26,726 nt of DNA from Firmicutes bacterium ZCTH02-B6 (GTDB lineage Bacteria; Bacillota; Limnochordia; Limnochordales; ZCTH02-B6): NCBI GenBank assembly GCA_002159155.1, contig LZRQ01000032.1:1-26726 (forward strand), in the 5' to 3' direction. Below are positions 15,177 through 23,872 of this stretch, piece by piece; the first letter of the stretch is position 1; each line of letters begins with the position of its first letter. A program made the position numbers and the translations under genes. The notes beneath the pieces were generated by a model. That model saw only the letters and a list, made by a program, of their open reading frames with translations. It was not told the origin of the DNA and did no database searches.

Positions 15177-16301
15177 CTCGATCCCTGCGCGCGCCGCCAG
15201 GACCTCGATGTCGACCTCGGTTTCCGGAAACACCGCGTCCCAATCGAGGGCCTGCCACACTTGGGGATACCGGCGCCGCAACTGCTCCCCCAAGCGGAGG
15301 TAGTCTACCTGCAGCTCCTTTTGAGCTCGGGTCAACGCCTTTTCCGCCTGCAGCCGGACAGTTCCCGTCATGGCATCGGCCAGCTGCTTCAGTTCCCTGG
15401 GATTCGCCAGGTCTAACGGGCAGCGGGCCATCTCCACCACGCGGCCGGCGATGCTGATCCTGACGTGAAACCGGGGAAGCCCCTGGGCTAACGTCACGTC
15501 GACCCGGTGGCCAACCAGCCGCGCCAACACGACCACTTGCCCCTGCGGGTGCCCCGGGCACGCAAACAGGATCGGCGCCCACTGTATCCATCCCAGCAGC
15601 CAGTTTGTCCCCGCAGTCTGCTCGGGATCGAGCCAGCCCACCAGCGCCCCTGCATGCAACACCCCTCCCCCGCTCATGTGCAGCCGCTCGCCGACGACGG
15701 TAACGCGCGGCACCACAGCACTGCCCAGCTCTCTCAGATCCCGATGGATGGACATCAGATCCCTCGGCCGGATGGCCTCGGGATAAAAGGGAGCCTGGCT
15801 CGCAAAGCTGCTTAACACCATCGCTGTCAAGGAATGACCGTCGGGTACATACTCCAGCAGCGGCTGCGCTTCGCCGTCCGTCAAGTACAACAAGGCACGT
15901 AGATTGAGCGGGTCGTAACGCATCGAAGCGTCTAGCACCCGGGAGATGCCTTCTCGGGCCACCGATTCCCCTACCACCAGCGCGAGCACCTGGGTCCACA
16001 GCGGCTCCCGGTCCATTTCCCCGCGCAGGCGGTTGGCCGCTTCGATGACGGAGGCGCCAGAGGCCTGCATCACCACCTTGCGCGAACGTCCACCCTGGCC
16101 CTCAGTGGACTGCTCCGCTTGCGTCGCGGGCGCGGGCAGTTCTACGGACATCCGCAGCCCTTGGGGGTTTTCCGGGTCTGAGTCGACGCCGATGGCCATG
16201 ATGAGCCCCCGGCGCTCGAGATCCAGATAGTCCCAGCAGCCGCCCAGCAAGGCGGCCGTCGCCGTCAAGGCGAGCACCACCATGGCCCCCCTCGGTTTCA
16301 C
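15138..16301 (-). CDS. gerAC: Ger(x)C family spore germination lipoprotein (GerAC type)
   Basis: C subunit of the GerA-type germinant receptor, 387 residues, a lipoprotein of the spore inner membrane. The signal peptide ends in the lipobox ALLGGC with Cys22, followed by WDYLDLERRGLIMAIGVD, the hallmark start of the mature Ger(x)C protein. The C-terminal domain begins near WLDPEQTAGTNWLLG. The start is GTG 16301, with GGGAGG 8 bases upstream. It overlaps the gerAB stop by 4 bases (GTGA), a sign of translational coupling. The 3' end overlaps the converging flavoprotein gene by 39 bases. Confidence 0.94.
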   Translation of the reverse strand: MKPRGAMVVLALTATAALLGGCWDYLDLERRGLIMAIGVDSDPENPQGLRMSVELPAPATQAEQSTEGQGGRSRKVVMQASGASVIEAANRLRGEMDREPLWTQVLALVVGESVAREGISRVLDASMRYDPLNLRALLYLTDGEAQPLLEYVPDGHSLTAMVLSSFASQAPFYPEAIRPRDLMSIHRDLRELGSAVVPRVTVVGERLHMSGGGVLHAGALVGWLDPEQTAGTNWLLGWIQWAPILFACPGHPQGQVVVLARLVGHRVDVTLAQGLPRFHVRISIAGRVVEMARCPLDLANPRELKQLADAMTGTVRLQAEKALTRAQKELQVDYLRLGEQLRRRYPQVWQALDWDAVFPETEVDIEVLAARAGIESPGLVRWAVPYR

Positions 16302-17413
16302 CCAGGACGCCTCCCTGTCGCAGGCGGCCGACGCAAATGGCCCAACACGAACAACACCAGCGGCAATCCCAGCGCAGTCACGGTGACGGCCCACGGTATC
16401 CGCTCTTGACTCCAAAGAATGAGATCCATCTGCTTAACCGGCCACGCCCCCAGCATCGCGAGGACAGCCCCAAAGCCAACGGCAAGCCACCGGTTGCTGG
16501 CAAGCCCAAGCAGCCTGCCGGTTGCCGATGCGGCGGCGTACTGCAGCAACGCCACCGTCGAAAAGGCCATCGCGAGCCATACCACCAAAAACAGGGGGTC
16601 CAGCCGAAACCCCATGAAGCCAGGCACCTCAATCATTTCGAACAAAAGCAGCGTGGGATAAGTCTGTGCCGCCACCTCCTCGGGACCCAAGACAGCCAAA
16701 ATCACCGCCGTGAGGGCAATTGCCGGCAAAGCCACAAAGGCGACGCCTGCCAGGGCAGCGCGCCCAGCCCGCTTCGTCGGCCGGAGGTGAGGCATCACCA
16801 TCCAAACGACGCTGATGCCAAAGCCATGGGCAAACGTGAGCCATGTGCCCCGCACCAACCCCTCTGTGTCCCCGTTGAACACCGGCAGCAGGCGGCCGAG
16901 CTCCGCGTCGACGAACACGGGCAGCATCAAAGCGCCCAACGGCAGCAAATACAGAGGCACGAAGAACAAAAACATGCGGGCCATCGGCTCAAGACCATGC
17001 CACACGAGATAGGTGGAAACGAGGACAAAATAGGCGGTAAGCACCCAGCCGGGCGTTTCCATCAGCAGCGTGGTCGTAATGAGATTGGACTCGACGTGAA
17101 GCACAAAGGCGGCAATTACGACCCAGTAGCTGATGTAAAGGACTGTCAACAGCCCGCCGGCGACCCGCCCCAGCAAATACTGGGAGATCTCGACCAGGCT
17201 CATGCCGGGGAAACGCTGGCAGATCCGCACGGGAAGCCACGCGGCCACGGCGACGAACCCAAAGGCCAGGACGACCGCCAGCCACCCATCCCGGCCTGCC
17301 GCTTGGGCGATGTCCCGAGGCGCGGTCAGGAAGTTGATGTCTGCCAGGGCGTTCCAGACGATGATGGCCAGCGCCTGAACGGGCAAGACGTCGTTGTCCG
17401 GCTGGCGGGCCAC
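16298..17413 (-). CDS. gerAB: Spore germination permease (GerAB/ArcD/ProY family)
   Basis: B subunit of the germinant receptor, 371 residues with ten predicted membrane helices, of the amino acid/polyamine transporter superfamily. In Bacillus this subunit recognises the germinant. The beginning, VLPVQALAIIVWNALADINFLTAPRDIAQAAGRDGWLAV, matches the family opening (variant of the usual LG-x-GI-L start), and the middle holds a long run of hydrophobic segments. The start is GTG 17413, 6 bases after the gerAA stop, with GGAGG about 11 bases upstream. The germinant cannot be predicted. Confidence 0.93.
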   Translation of the reverse strand: MARQPDNDVLPVQALAIIVWNALADINFLTAPRDIAQAAGRDGWLAVVLAFGFVAVAAWLPVRICQRFPGMSLVEISQYLLGRVAGGLLTVLYISYWVVIAAFVLHVESNLITTTLLMETPGWVLTAYFVLVSTYLVWHGLEPMARMFLFFVPLYLLPLGALMLPVFVDAELGRLLPVFNGDTEGLVRGTWLTFAHGFGISVVWMVMPHLRPTKRAGRAALAGVAFVALPAIALTAVILAVLGPEEVAAQTYPTLLLFEMIEVPGFMGFRLDPLFLVVWLAMAFSTVALLQYAAASATGRLLGLASNRWLAVGFGAVLAMLGAWPVKQMDLILWSQERIPWAVTVTALGLPLVLFVLGHLRRPPATGRRPG

Positions 17414-17419
17414 GGCCGC

Positions 17420-19030
17420 TCAATCCTCCCCGCCGGTTTCGCCCTGGCTGCCGCGCCCCATACGCTGCGGATCCTTTGGGCTCAGATAAGCCGGTCGGTG
17501 GCGGTAGTGACGCAGGGGCGCCCTAAAGACGCTGTCCTTCCAGTCCGACAAAGGGTAAAAGCCATAGGGTGCCAAGTAGGGAACGCCGTAGCTGCGCAGC
17601 GTGCACAAGTGGGCGAGGATCAGCAGCAGCGCCATCGTCAGGCCATAAAGTCCCAGCACCGCAGCGGACAGCAGGACCGGCAGTCCCAGTAGGCGCAGCA
17701 CCGTACCCAACTCCCGGTCGACGGCAGCAAACGAGCTCACCGCCGTAATGGCCACTACGATCACCATCGCGTCACTCACGAGTCCCGCGCGCACGCCGAT
17801 GTCCCCCAGGATCAAGCCGCCCACGATACCAAACGTCTGCCCGATAGAGCTAGGCATGCGAAAACCGGCCTCTTTGATGAGCTCCAGGAAAAACTGCATC
17901 AGCAAAGTTTCCACCAGCACAGGAAACGCGACGCCCTCGCGGGAAGCCATCAGGCGCAAAGTAAACTCTGTGGGCAAAATCCCCGGATGATACGCGACCA
18001 AGGCCACGTACAGCCCCGGCATGATCAGGCTTAACACCGACGCCAGAAACCGCACCCAGCGCAGCAGGTTGACGGGAAACCAGCGGTCGTAGCTGTCCTC
18101 AGGGCTGTGAAAGAGGCTGTCGAAGGTCGCAGGCACGACCAGCACAAAGGGGGTCGTGTCGGCGATGATCACGACGCGTCCCTCAAGCAAGGCGGCTGCT
18201 GCCCGGTCGGGACGCTCGGTCCGCAGGTGCTGTGGCAACGGTGACCACCATTTGTCCTCGATCAGCTGCTCGATGTAGCCAGTGTCCAGGATGCCGTCGA
18301 TATCGATGGCGTTGAGGCGCCGACGCACCTCCTGCACGAGCTGGTCGGGTGCGATGCTAGCCAGGTGCAGCATCGCCACCGTCGTACGACTGCGCCGGCC
18401 AATGGAAAACAGTTCCACCCGCAGGCTTGGATCGCGCAGGCGACGGCGCAAAAGGGCCGTGTTCCACATGACGTTTTCGGTGAAGCCGTCCCGCGGCCCG
18501 CGGATGGTCACTTCCAGCAGCGGGTCTTCGATCGGCCGGGACTGCCAGCCCCGGTTGGTGATCTGAAGCCCCTGCCGGTCGCCCTGCAGCACCAGCACCA
18601 CATCGCCCCGGAGAAGTGCCGCAGAGGCTTCCTCCAAATCCCGGACTAGCGCCACTTCACTGGCGGCCAGCACCCGCTGGGCCAACAGCTCAGGCGTACG
18701 GCCGACAACTCGCCTTTCTGCCGGCGAAGCCTGACCGGCCCAGGACATGAGAGGTCGCAGGAGCGTCTCCTCGATGCGGGCCGCATCCACGAGGCCGTCG
18801 ATGTATAGGACGGCGGCTTCCGCGCCCTCTTCGCCCAGGGTGATGCGGCGGATCTTGACGTCGTCGGCGCCCTGAAACAGGTTTTCCAGCTGTTCCAACA
18901 GGTCCCGTCCGGCAACAGCAGGCTGTCTGATCGATGCGTCCTGCTGCGGCGCCGCTCCCTTGCCCAGCAGGCGGTTGAGAAGCGACCACAACCGCGCATC
19001 ACGCCCTTCGCGTCGCGCCGGGTCAGGCAA
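17420..19030 (-). CDS. gerAA: Spore germination receptor subunit A (GerAA family)
   Basis: A subunit of the germinant receptor, 536 residues: an N-terminal soluble domain (about 1-300) and a C-terminal domain with about five membrane helices. Family stretches include VLYIDGLVDAARIEETLLRPLM-like N-terminal text, EDSYDRWFPVNLLRWVRFLA and FFLELIKEAGFRMPSSIGQTFGIVGGLILGD. The frame begins at TTG 19030, but GGAGA touches this codon, so the exact start is uncertain; TTG 18991 is the next option. The gene order A-B-C is the standard one. No convincing sigma-G promoter was found upstream. The start faces the LexA-box region. Confidence 0.93.
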   Translation of the reverse strand: MPDPARREGRDARLWSLLNRLLGKGAAPQQDASIRQPAVAGRDLLEQLENLFQGADDVKIRRITLGEEGAEAAVLYIDGLVDAARIEETLLRPLMSWAGQASPAERRVVGRTPELLAQRVLAASEVALVRDLEEASAALLRGDVVLVLQGDRQGLQITNRGWQSRPIEDPLLEVTIRGPRDGFTENVMWNTALLRRRLRDPSLRVELFSIGRRSRTTVAMLHLASIAPDQLVQEVRRRLNAIDIDGILDTGYIEQLIEDKWWSPLPQHLRTERPDRAAAALLEGRVVIIADTTPFVLVVPATFDSLFHSPEDSYDRWFPVNLLRWVRFLASVLSLIMPGLYVALVAYHPGILPTEFTLRLMASREGVAFPVLVETLLMQFFLELIKEAGFRMPSSIGQTFGIVGGLILGDIGVRAGLVSDAMVIVVAITAVSSFAAVDRELGTVLRLLGLPVLLSAAVLGLYGLTMALLLILAHLCTLRSYGVPYLAPYGFYPLSDWKDSVFRAPLRHYRHRPAYLSPKDPQRMGRGSQGETGGED

Positions 19031-19177
19031 TCTCCGGGGAATCCGGCGACGAGTCCCGGATCAATCTCCGCGGCTGCACGCGGGATTATGCGAAAGGGGA
19101 CACCGGCGGCGTGCCCTCGCGCGGTTGCTCCCGCCACGCTGCCAGCCGTTTCCGGTCGATAACCGCCTCTGTTCGGC

Positions 19178-19208
19178 TTGACGCCCAAGACCGAACATAT
19201 GTTAGGAT
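19178..19208 (+). promoter_or_regulatory. Probable promoter of the mutagenesis cassette
   Basis: TTGACG (19178-19183) is a five-of-six -35 box; TAGGAT (19203-19208) is the best -10, at a long 19-base spacing. The LexA box lies in the spacer and touches the -10, so bound repressor would block it. Confidence rests mainly on that arrangement. Confidence 0.5.
19192..19205. promoter_or_regulatory. LexA (SOS) box
   Basis: CGAACATATGTTAG matches the Bacillus/actinobacterial LexA operator CGAAC-N4-GTTCG at 13 of 14 positions of the common form CGAACATATGTTCG; only the next-to-last base differs. It lies 44 bases before the start of the ImuB-like gene and overlaps the proposed promoter. It is also in the divergent gap to gerAA. 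Confidence 0.8.
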
Positions 19209-19249
19209 AAAGATCCCCGAACACTTGATCGTAGGGAGGACCCGATGGC

Positions 19250-20335
19250 ATGCCTGTCATCGCGTGTCTGCGGATCCCACCGACACCCGCCGTCTGCGAC
19301 TTGTGCTCCGAGCTGACGCCTGTGGTCGAGCCTGTGGCGGACTGCGTGTGGATGGACTGGACCGGCGGTCCACCGGTGCCGGCGCTGGCCGCCCGCTTGG
19401 CAGAGGCCCTTGCGGTCGCTTCCTACCGCTTAGGCGTGGCGCCGTGCCGTTTTGCCGCGGGCGCCCTGGTCTCTCCGGGGATTGACGCGGCCCGCGCCGG
19501 ATTGTCCGTCCAGCCGATTCCCGGCGGTTATTGGGTACCTGAGGCAGAAATGCGGGCGTTCGCCGCCCGGCTCCCCGTCGCCTTTATCCCCGAACTCGCT
19601 CTAGACGTCCGGGCCACTTTGGCGACACTGGGCGTAAACACCCTGGGAGATCTGTTGTCCAGCCCCCGAGAGCTTTTGCAGGGGTACATCGGCGCCCATG
19701 CTGAACGGTTGATGGATTGGGCGCGCGGCCGTGATCCGCGGCCGGTGCGGGCGATATATCCCCCGGAGCGACTTGTGCACCGCATCCCCGCCGAATCTTT
19801 GGCCGGTACCGATGCCGAGCGCCTGGAAACCGCCATCGCGCAGGCGGCGACCGGCATGATCGATCGCCTGCACGCTGCGGGCCAAGCGTGCGCCCGGCTG
19901 GCGATTGCCTGGGGCGAAAAGCGGCACGAGCGCTGCTTTACGCCTCCGATCGCCGATGCCGGCCAGCTGGCCCGGGCAGCTGCCCATGCGGCCAAGCAGC
20001 TGCTGGTACAGTTGGCCCACGGCAAAAGCGGCCGGACAACATCCTCGGAGATTTCCAGCAATCCGGAGATCCCCGGCGACTGTGTGCTGGAAATTTTCCC
20101 CACCGCCCATCTGGGGCGGCAGACGCTGCTCTGGGATCCCGCTGGTCCTAATGGCCCCCGCCACCACCCAGCGCTGGCCGCTATCCGCGCCCGCTTCGGC
20201 CACACCTTTCTTCATCCGGCGCGGCCGGATAGTTGGGCCGGTTTGCCCACCCGCACTACCTTTTTTGCGGGTCATGTGCGCGAAGCCGTGGCTCGCTATG
20301 AGGCCATGAACCGCTTTTACTGGCTGGCGGAGTGA
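19250..20335 (+). CDS. ImuB-like inactive Y-family polymerase, short form lacking the fingers
   Basis: Y-family-related protein of 361 residues. ImuB proteins lack catalysis and link the error-prone polymerase DnaE2 to the sliding clamp. Here the first strand (VIACLRIPP) is followed after about 15 residues by PVVEPVADCVWMDWTG. That segment equals the SPVVE...DExxLDxTG palm strand normally found about 100 residues in, so the fingers and part of the palm are missing. The catalytic Asp of the first strand is absent, and the DE pair reads Asp31-Cys32. The thumb/HhH (about 115-170, TLGVNTLGDLLSSPRELL) is intact. QTLLW (291-295), followed by RARFG, looks like the clamp-binding motif. Start ATG 19250 follows GGGAGG by 10 bases; the LexA box just upstream argues against a lost N-terminus. 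Confidence 0.8.
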   Translation: MPVIACLRIPPTPAVCDLCSELTPVVEPVADCVWMDWTGGPPVPALAARLAEALAVASYRLGVAPCRFAAGALVSPGIDAARAGLSVQPIPGGYWVPEAEMRAFAARLPVAFIPELALDVRATLATLGVNTLGDLLSSPRELLQGYIGAHAERLMDWARGRDPRPVRAIYPPERLVHRIPAESLAGTDAERLETAIAQAATGMIDRLHAAGQACARLAIAWGEKRHERCFTPPIADAGQLARAAAHAAKQLLVQLAHGKSGRTTSSEISSNPEIPGDCVLEIFPTAHLGRQTLLWDPAGPNGPRHHPALAAIRARFGHTFLHPARPDSWAGLPTRTTFFAGHVREAVARYEAMNRFYWLAE

Positions 20336-20341
20336 TGCGGC

Positions 20342-20584
20342 ATGCGCCTGGTGGACGCCCCCGTCAAAGTCGCGCCGCTGGGCGGGCAACCGGCGCGCTT
20401 TCGCTGGCAAAACCGCACCTACCGTATCGCCCGCATCGTCGACCAATGGTCGTACCTGGGCCGCTGGTGGGCCGGCGAAGGCGAATGGCGCTTTTTCCGG
20501 GTGGAGACGGCCGAAGGAGGGCTGTTTGAACTGTACCTGGACGTGGCGGCAAACCAGTGGAGGTTGTACCGGGTGTATGACTGA
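20342..20584 (+). CDS. Small DUF6504-like protein of the mutagenesis cassette
   Basis: Protein of 80 residues, rich in Arg, Trp and Tyr, with the pattern PARFRWQNRTYRIARIVDQW...WWAGEGEWRFFRVE...GGLFELYLDVAANQWRLYRVYD. This resembles the DUF6504 proteins that I recall lying next to Y-family-like genes in actinobacteria. It is probably a small all-beta domain. The start ATG 20342 lies 6 bases after the ImuB-like stop, with GGAG about 9 bases upstream. The last 8 bases overlap the start of the DnaE2 gene, so the three genes are coupled. Its function is unknown; the position suggests a part in the translesion complex. Confidence 0.75.
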   Translation: MRLVDAPVKVAPLGGQPARFRWQNRTYRIARIVDQWSYLGRWWAGEGEWRFFRVETAEGGLFELYLDVAANQWRLYRVYD

Positions 20585-23500
20585 CGCGAGCTTCGTGCAC
20601 CTGCACGTCCACTCGCCCTTCTCCTTTCTGGACGGAGCCAGCGCCATTGAGGAGTTGGTGCGGCACGCCGCGGACTTGGGACTCCCAGCGCTGGCCCTCA
20701 CCGACCATGACAACTTGAGCGGTGCGGTCCGCTTCGTGCAGGCCTGCACGGCGGCCGGGATCAAGCCCATCATCGGCTGCGAGCTGACGTTGGCCGACGG
20801 CCACCACCTTTTGGCCCTGGCCACCTCGCCCAAGGGCTACGCCAACTTGTGCCGCATCGTCTCCGCGGCCCACCTGGACAATCCCCGGGGTGAGCCGCGC
20901 GCCGCGTGGGACAACATCTTCCAATACAAAGAAGATCTATTGTTTCTCTCCGGCTGCCGCCGGGGCGAGATCCCCGCCCTCCTTTACCAGCGGCGTTTCC
21001 AGGAGGCCGAAGCCGCCGCGCGGCGCTTGCGTGACGCCCTAGGCCGGGACCGTTTTATCTTGGCCCTGGAGGCGACGGAGTTGCCCGGCCAGCACGCGGT
21101 CAACCAAGCCCTGGTGGAGCTGGCTGACCGCCTGGGCCTCACAGCGGTGGCTACCGGCAACGTCCACTACACGACGCGGGAGCGGCATCCCGTCCACGAT
21201 GTCCTGCGCTGCATCGCTTTGGGCGTTACGGTGGAGGATCCGCACCCCAGCCGGCCTTTTAACGACCAGCGACACATGATCCCTCCAGCCGTCATGCGGG
21301 AGCGCTTTGCCTGGTACCCGCAAGGGCTTGTCAATGCCCTAGCGGTGGCGGAGCGATGCCAGCCGGCGCTGGTGCTGGGTCGCCCCAAGCCCCCACGCTT
21401 TCCCCTGCCTCCTAACCAAACGGCCCAAGCTTTGCTGCACCAGTTGACCTGGGCCGGCGCCGCGTGGCGCTACGGGCGCGTCTCACCCGCTCTGCGCGAG
21501 CGTATCCTCAGCGAGCTGGCCGTTATCGACCATTTGGATATGGCCGACTACTTCCTCGTGGCGTGGGATGTGGTCCAGTTTGCCCGCAGCCGGGGCATCC
21601 GCACCAGCGGCCGCGGCTCGGCAGCCGATTCGGTGGTGGCCTACTGCCTTGGGCTGACCGATGTGGACGCGTTCCGCCGCAACTTGCGCTTCGAGCGCTT
21701 CTTGTCCATCGAGCGGGGCGAACCGCCTGACATCGACATTGACCTGGAAGCCGAACACCGGGACGAGGTGGCCGCCTATGTCTACGAACGCTACGGCCAG
21801 GATCACGTGGCAGCGGTGGCCACCTACCACACCTACCACGCCCGCGGCGCCCTGCGGGAGGTAGGCAAAGTGCTGGGGTTTTCACCCGAGGAAATCGACG
21901 CGGTGGCCAAGCGTATGCCCCATCTGCCGGCGGACGCCATCGAGCGAGCCCTGCACCGCTACCCCGAACTGAGAACCGTTTCCTTTGACGGCGACCAGCG
22001 GCGGCGCCAATGGATGGCCTTGGCCCAGGCGCTGGCCGCGCTGCCGCGGCATTTGGGCACCCACTCGAGCGGCCTCGTCATCAGCGCCGAGCCTTTGCTG
22101 GATGTCACGCCCTTGCAGATGTCGGCCAAAGGGGTGGTCATGAGCCAGTTTGACAAAGACGACGTGGAAGCCTTGGGGCTCATGAAGTTGGACCTGTTAT
22201 TCCTGCGCATGCTAGGCGCGGTCAACACCGCCTCCCGGGCCATCCAGCGGCACAACCCCGGGTTTGACTACGACCGCATTCCCGACGACGACCATCAGAC
22301 ATACCAGCGCCTGCGCCGGGGCGAGACCATCGGAGCATTTCAACTGGAGTCCCCCGCCCAGCGGGCCCTGCACCCCCGCCTGCGCCCGCGGGAGTTTGAG
22401 GACATCGTGGCGTCGGTGGCCCTCATCCGGCCCGGCCCCATCAAAGGAGATATGGTGCGCCCCTTTATCGCCCGGCGCAATGGCCAGGAGCCTATCACCT
22501 ACATCCACCCCAAACTGCGGCCTATCTTGGAGAAAACCTACGGAGTCGTTTTGTTCCAAGAGCAAGTGATCGAGATCGCCCGTGAGATCGCAGGCTTCAC
22601 CCCCGGCGAAGCCGACCGCCTGCGGCGGGTGATGTCCTCTTTCCGCTCACAGGCGGAAATGGACCGCATCGGCGAGCAGTTTGTGGCCAAAGCCGTCGAG
22701 CGAGGATGCACGCCCGAACAGGCCCGCACCATCTTTGGCTACATCGCCGGCTACGCGGGCTACGGCTTTTGCGAAGCCCATGCTGCGTCTTTCGCCACCA
22801 TCGCGTACAAGACGGCTTATTTGCTCGAGCACTACCCCGCGGAGTTTTACGCGGCGCTGCTCGCACATCAGCCCATGGGGTACTACCCGCCCAATACGCT
22901 CTTGTGGGAAGCCAGGCGCCGGGGCGTCGCCGTGCGGGGCCCATGCGTCAACAAAAGCGCCCCGGAGTACACGGTGGAGAGCGATCGCGCCATCCGCGTG
23001 GGGTTGCGGCAGATCCGCTCCTTGAGTGGGGCAACCTTGGCCGCTGTGCTGAACGCTCGGGCGAAGCGCCCCTTTGCGTCCTTGGCCGACTTTTGCCAGC
23101 GGGTGGCACCGCTCACCAGCGAGGAAGCGGAGCAGCTGGTGCTGGCCGGCGCCTTTGACAGCATCGACCCCAACCGCCGTGCTCTTTTGTGGCAATTGCC
23201 AGCGGTGCTGGACGGCGCCCGCCGCGCCCGGGAAGCCCAGCGGCACTGGGACCTGCGGACGGAGACGCCCCCAGCCGCGCTCGAGGATTTCCCGCCCCTC
23301 GAGCGGGACTTGCGGGAGTACTACGCCCTCGGCGTGACCGTGGAGCGCCACCTGATGCAGCACTGGCGCCCGCGCCTGCGCCAGCGCGGCGTGAGGACCT
23401 GCGCCGAAGCAGCCCAATTGCCTCACCGGCATCCGGTCACGGCCGCGGGCTTGAGCATCCGCCCCCATCGCCCGCCGACCAAAAGCGGCCGTACGGTGGT

Positions 23501-23699
23501 GTTTTTGACCTTGGAGGATGAAACGGGCCTGATCGACATCACCGTCTTCGAAGACGTCTACATGCGCTGGGGAGATGATTTGTTCGTCAGTCCCCTGCTG
23601 CTCGTTTCCGGCAAGATCGATCGCCACGGCGAAGGGGTCAGCATCACGGCGGAACGGCTGGCGCCCCTGGTGCCCACCGACTCGATGACCGTCCGGTAG
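20577..23699 (+). CDS. dnaE2: Error-prone DNA polymerase III alpha subunit (DnaE2/ImuC)
   Basis: C-family polymerase of 1040 residues, the DnaE2 size (shorter than replicative DnaE). It carries out SOS-induced, mutagenic lesion bypass. The N-terminal PHP domain has HLHVHSPFSFLDGAS (about 8-22), LTDHDNL and IGCEL. The palm aspartates are PDIDID (385, 387, 389) and KLDLL (Asp539). The middle has the GETIGAFQLESPAQR and RPGPIKGDMVRPFI segments, with an HhH region and a C-terminal OB fold (VVFLTLEDETGLIDITVFEDV). Start ATG 20577 overlaps the DUF6504-like stop (8 bases) and follows GGAGG by 13 bases. The longer open frame from 20526 runs inside the small gene. All catalytic residues look intact. 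Confidence 0.95.
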   Translation: MTDASFVHLHVHSPFSFLDGASAIEELVRHAADLGLPALALTDHDNLSGAVRFVQACTAAGIKPIIGCELTLADGHHLLALATSPKGYANLCRIVSAAHLDNPRGEPRAAWDNIFQYKEDLLFLSGCRRGEIPALLYQRRFQEAEAAARRLRDALGRDRFILALEATELPGQHAVNQALVELADRLGLTAVATGNVHYTTRERHPVHDVLRCIALGVTVEDPHPSRPFNDQRHMIPPAVMRERFAWYPQGLVNALAVAERCQPALVLGRPKPPRFPLPPNQTAQALLHQLTWAGAAWRYGRVSPALRERILSELAVIDHLDMADYFLVAWDVVQFARSRGIRTSGRGSAADSVVAYCLGLTDVDAFRRNLRFERFLSIERGEPPDIDIDLEAEHRDEVAAYVYERYGQDHVAAVATYHTYHARGALREVGKVLGFSPEEIDAVAKRMPHLPADAIERALHRYPELRTVSFDGDQRRRQWMALAQALAALPRHLGTHSSGLVISAEPLLDVTPLQMSAKGVVMSQFDKDDVEALGLMKLDLLFLRMLGAVNTASRAIQRHNPGFDYDRIPDDDHQTYQRLRRGETIGAFQLESPAQRALHPRLRPREFEDIVASVALIRPGPIKGDMVRPFIARRNGQEPITYIHPKLRPILEKTYGVVLFQEQVIEIAREIAGFTPGEADRLRRVMSSFRSQAEMDRIGEQFVAKAVERGCTPEQARTIFGYIAGYAGYGFCEAHAASFATIAYKTAYLLEHYPAEFYAALLAHQPMGYYPPNTLLWEARRRGVAVRGPCVNKSAPEYTVESDRAIRVGLRQIRSLSGATLAAVLNARAKRPFASLADFCQRVAPLTSEEAEQLVLAGAFDSIDPNRRALLWQLPAVLDGARRAREAQRHWDLRTETPPAALEDFPPLERDLREYYALGVTVERHLMQHWRPRLRQRGVRTCAEAAQLPHRHPVTAAGLSIRPHRPPTKSGRTVVFLTLEDETGLIDITVFEDVYMRWGDDLFVSPLLLVSGKIDRHGEGVSITAERLAPLVPTDSMTVR

Positions 23700-23872
23700 G
23701 TGCCAGACGGCCATCTCTTCGGTGCCGGATGGCTGTCCCGCGGCAGCGAAAACCAGCAACCCCTGCCCACAAGCATGCAAAGTGCATAACGGTCGGGCCG
23801 CAGGATTCGCTTCCGGGACGCCGAACAGCCATTGTCATTACAGCAGCACAACAGGCAAAAGGAGGACTAATC

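Noticed and set aside
16337..17692. A 451-codon plus-strand frame opposite gerAB
   Set aside because: It is antisense to gerAB and gerAA; its composition (Gln, His, Arg rich) is a by-product of membrane-protein codons read backwards.
19061..19140. Sigma-G promoter for gerAA around GCATAAT on the minus strand
   Set aside because: The GCATA part fits a -35 box, but no CATnnTA -10 follows at the right distance, and the reverse arrangement has no -35.
22647..23780. A 377-codon minus-strand frame opposite dnaE2
   Set aside because: It is antisense to the catalytic polymerase gene, has no recognised domain and no separate promoter or ribosome site.
23700..23872. Inverted repeat GCCATC/GATGGC at 23710-23733 after dnaE2 as a terminator
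   Set aside because: The stem is only 6 bp with a 12-base loop and has no T-tract. Nothing else clear is seen in this gap, so the binding-protein gene could be read from the cassette or from its own unseen promoter.
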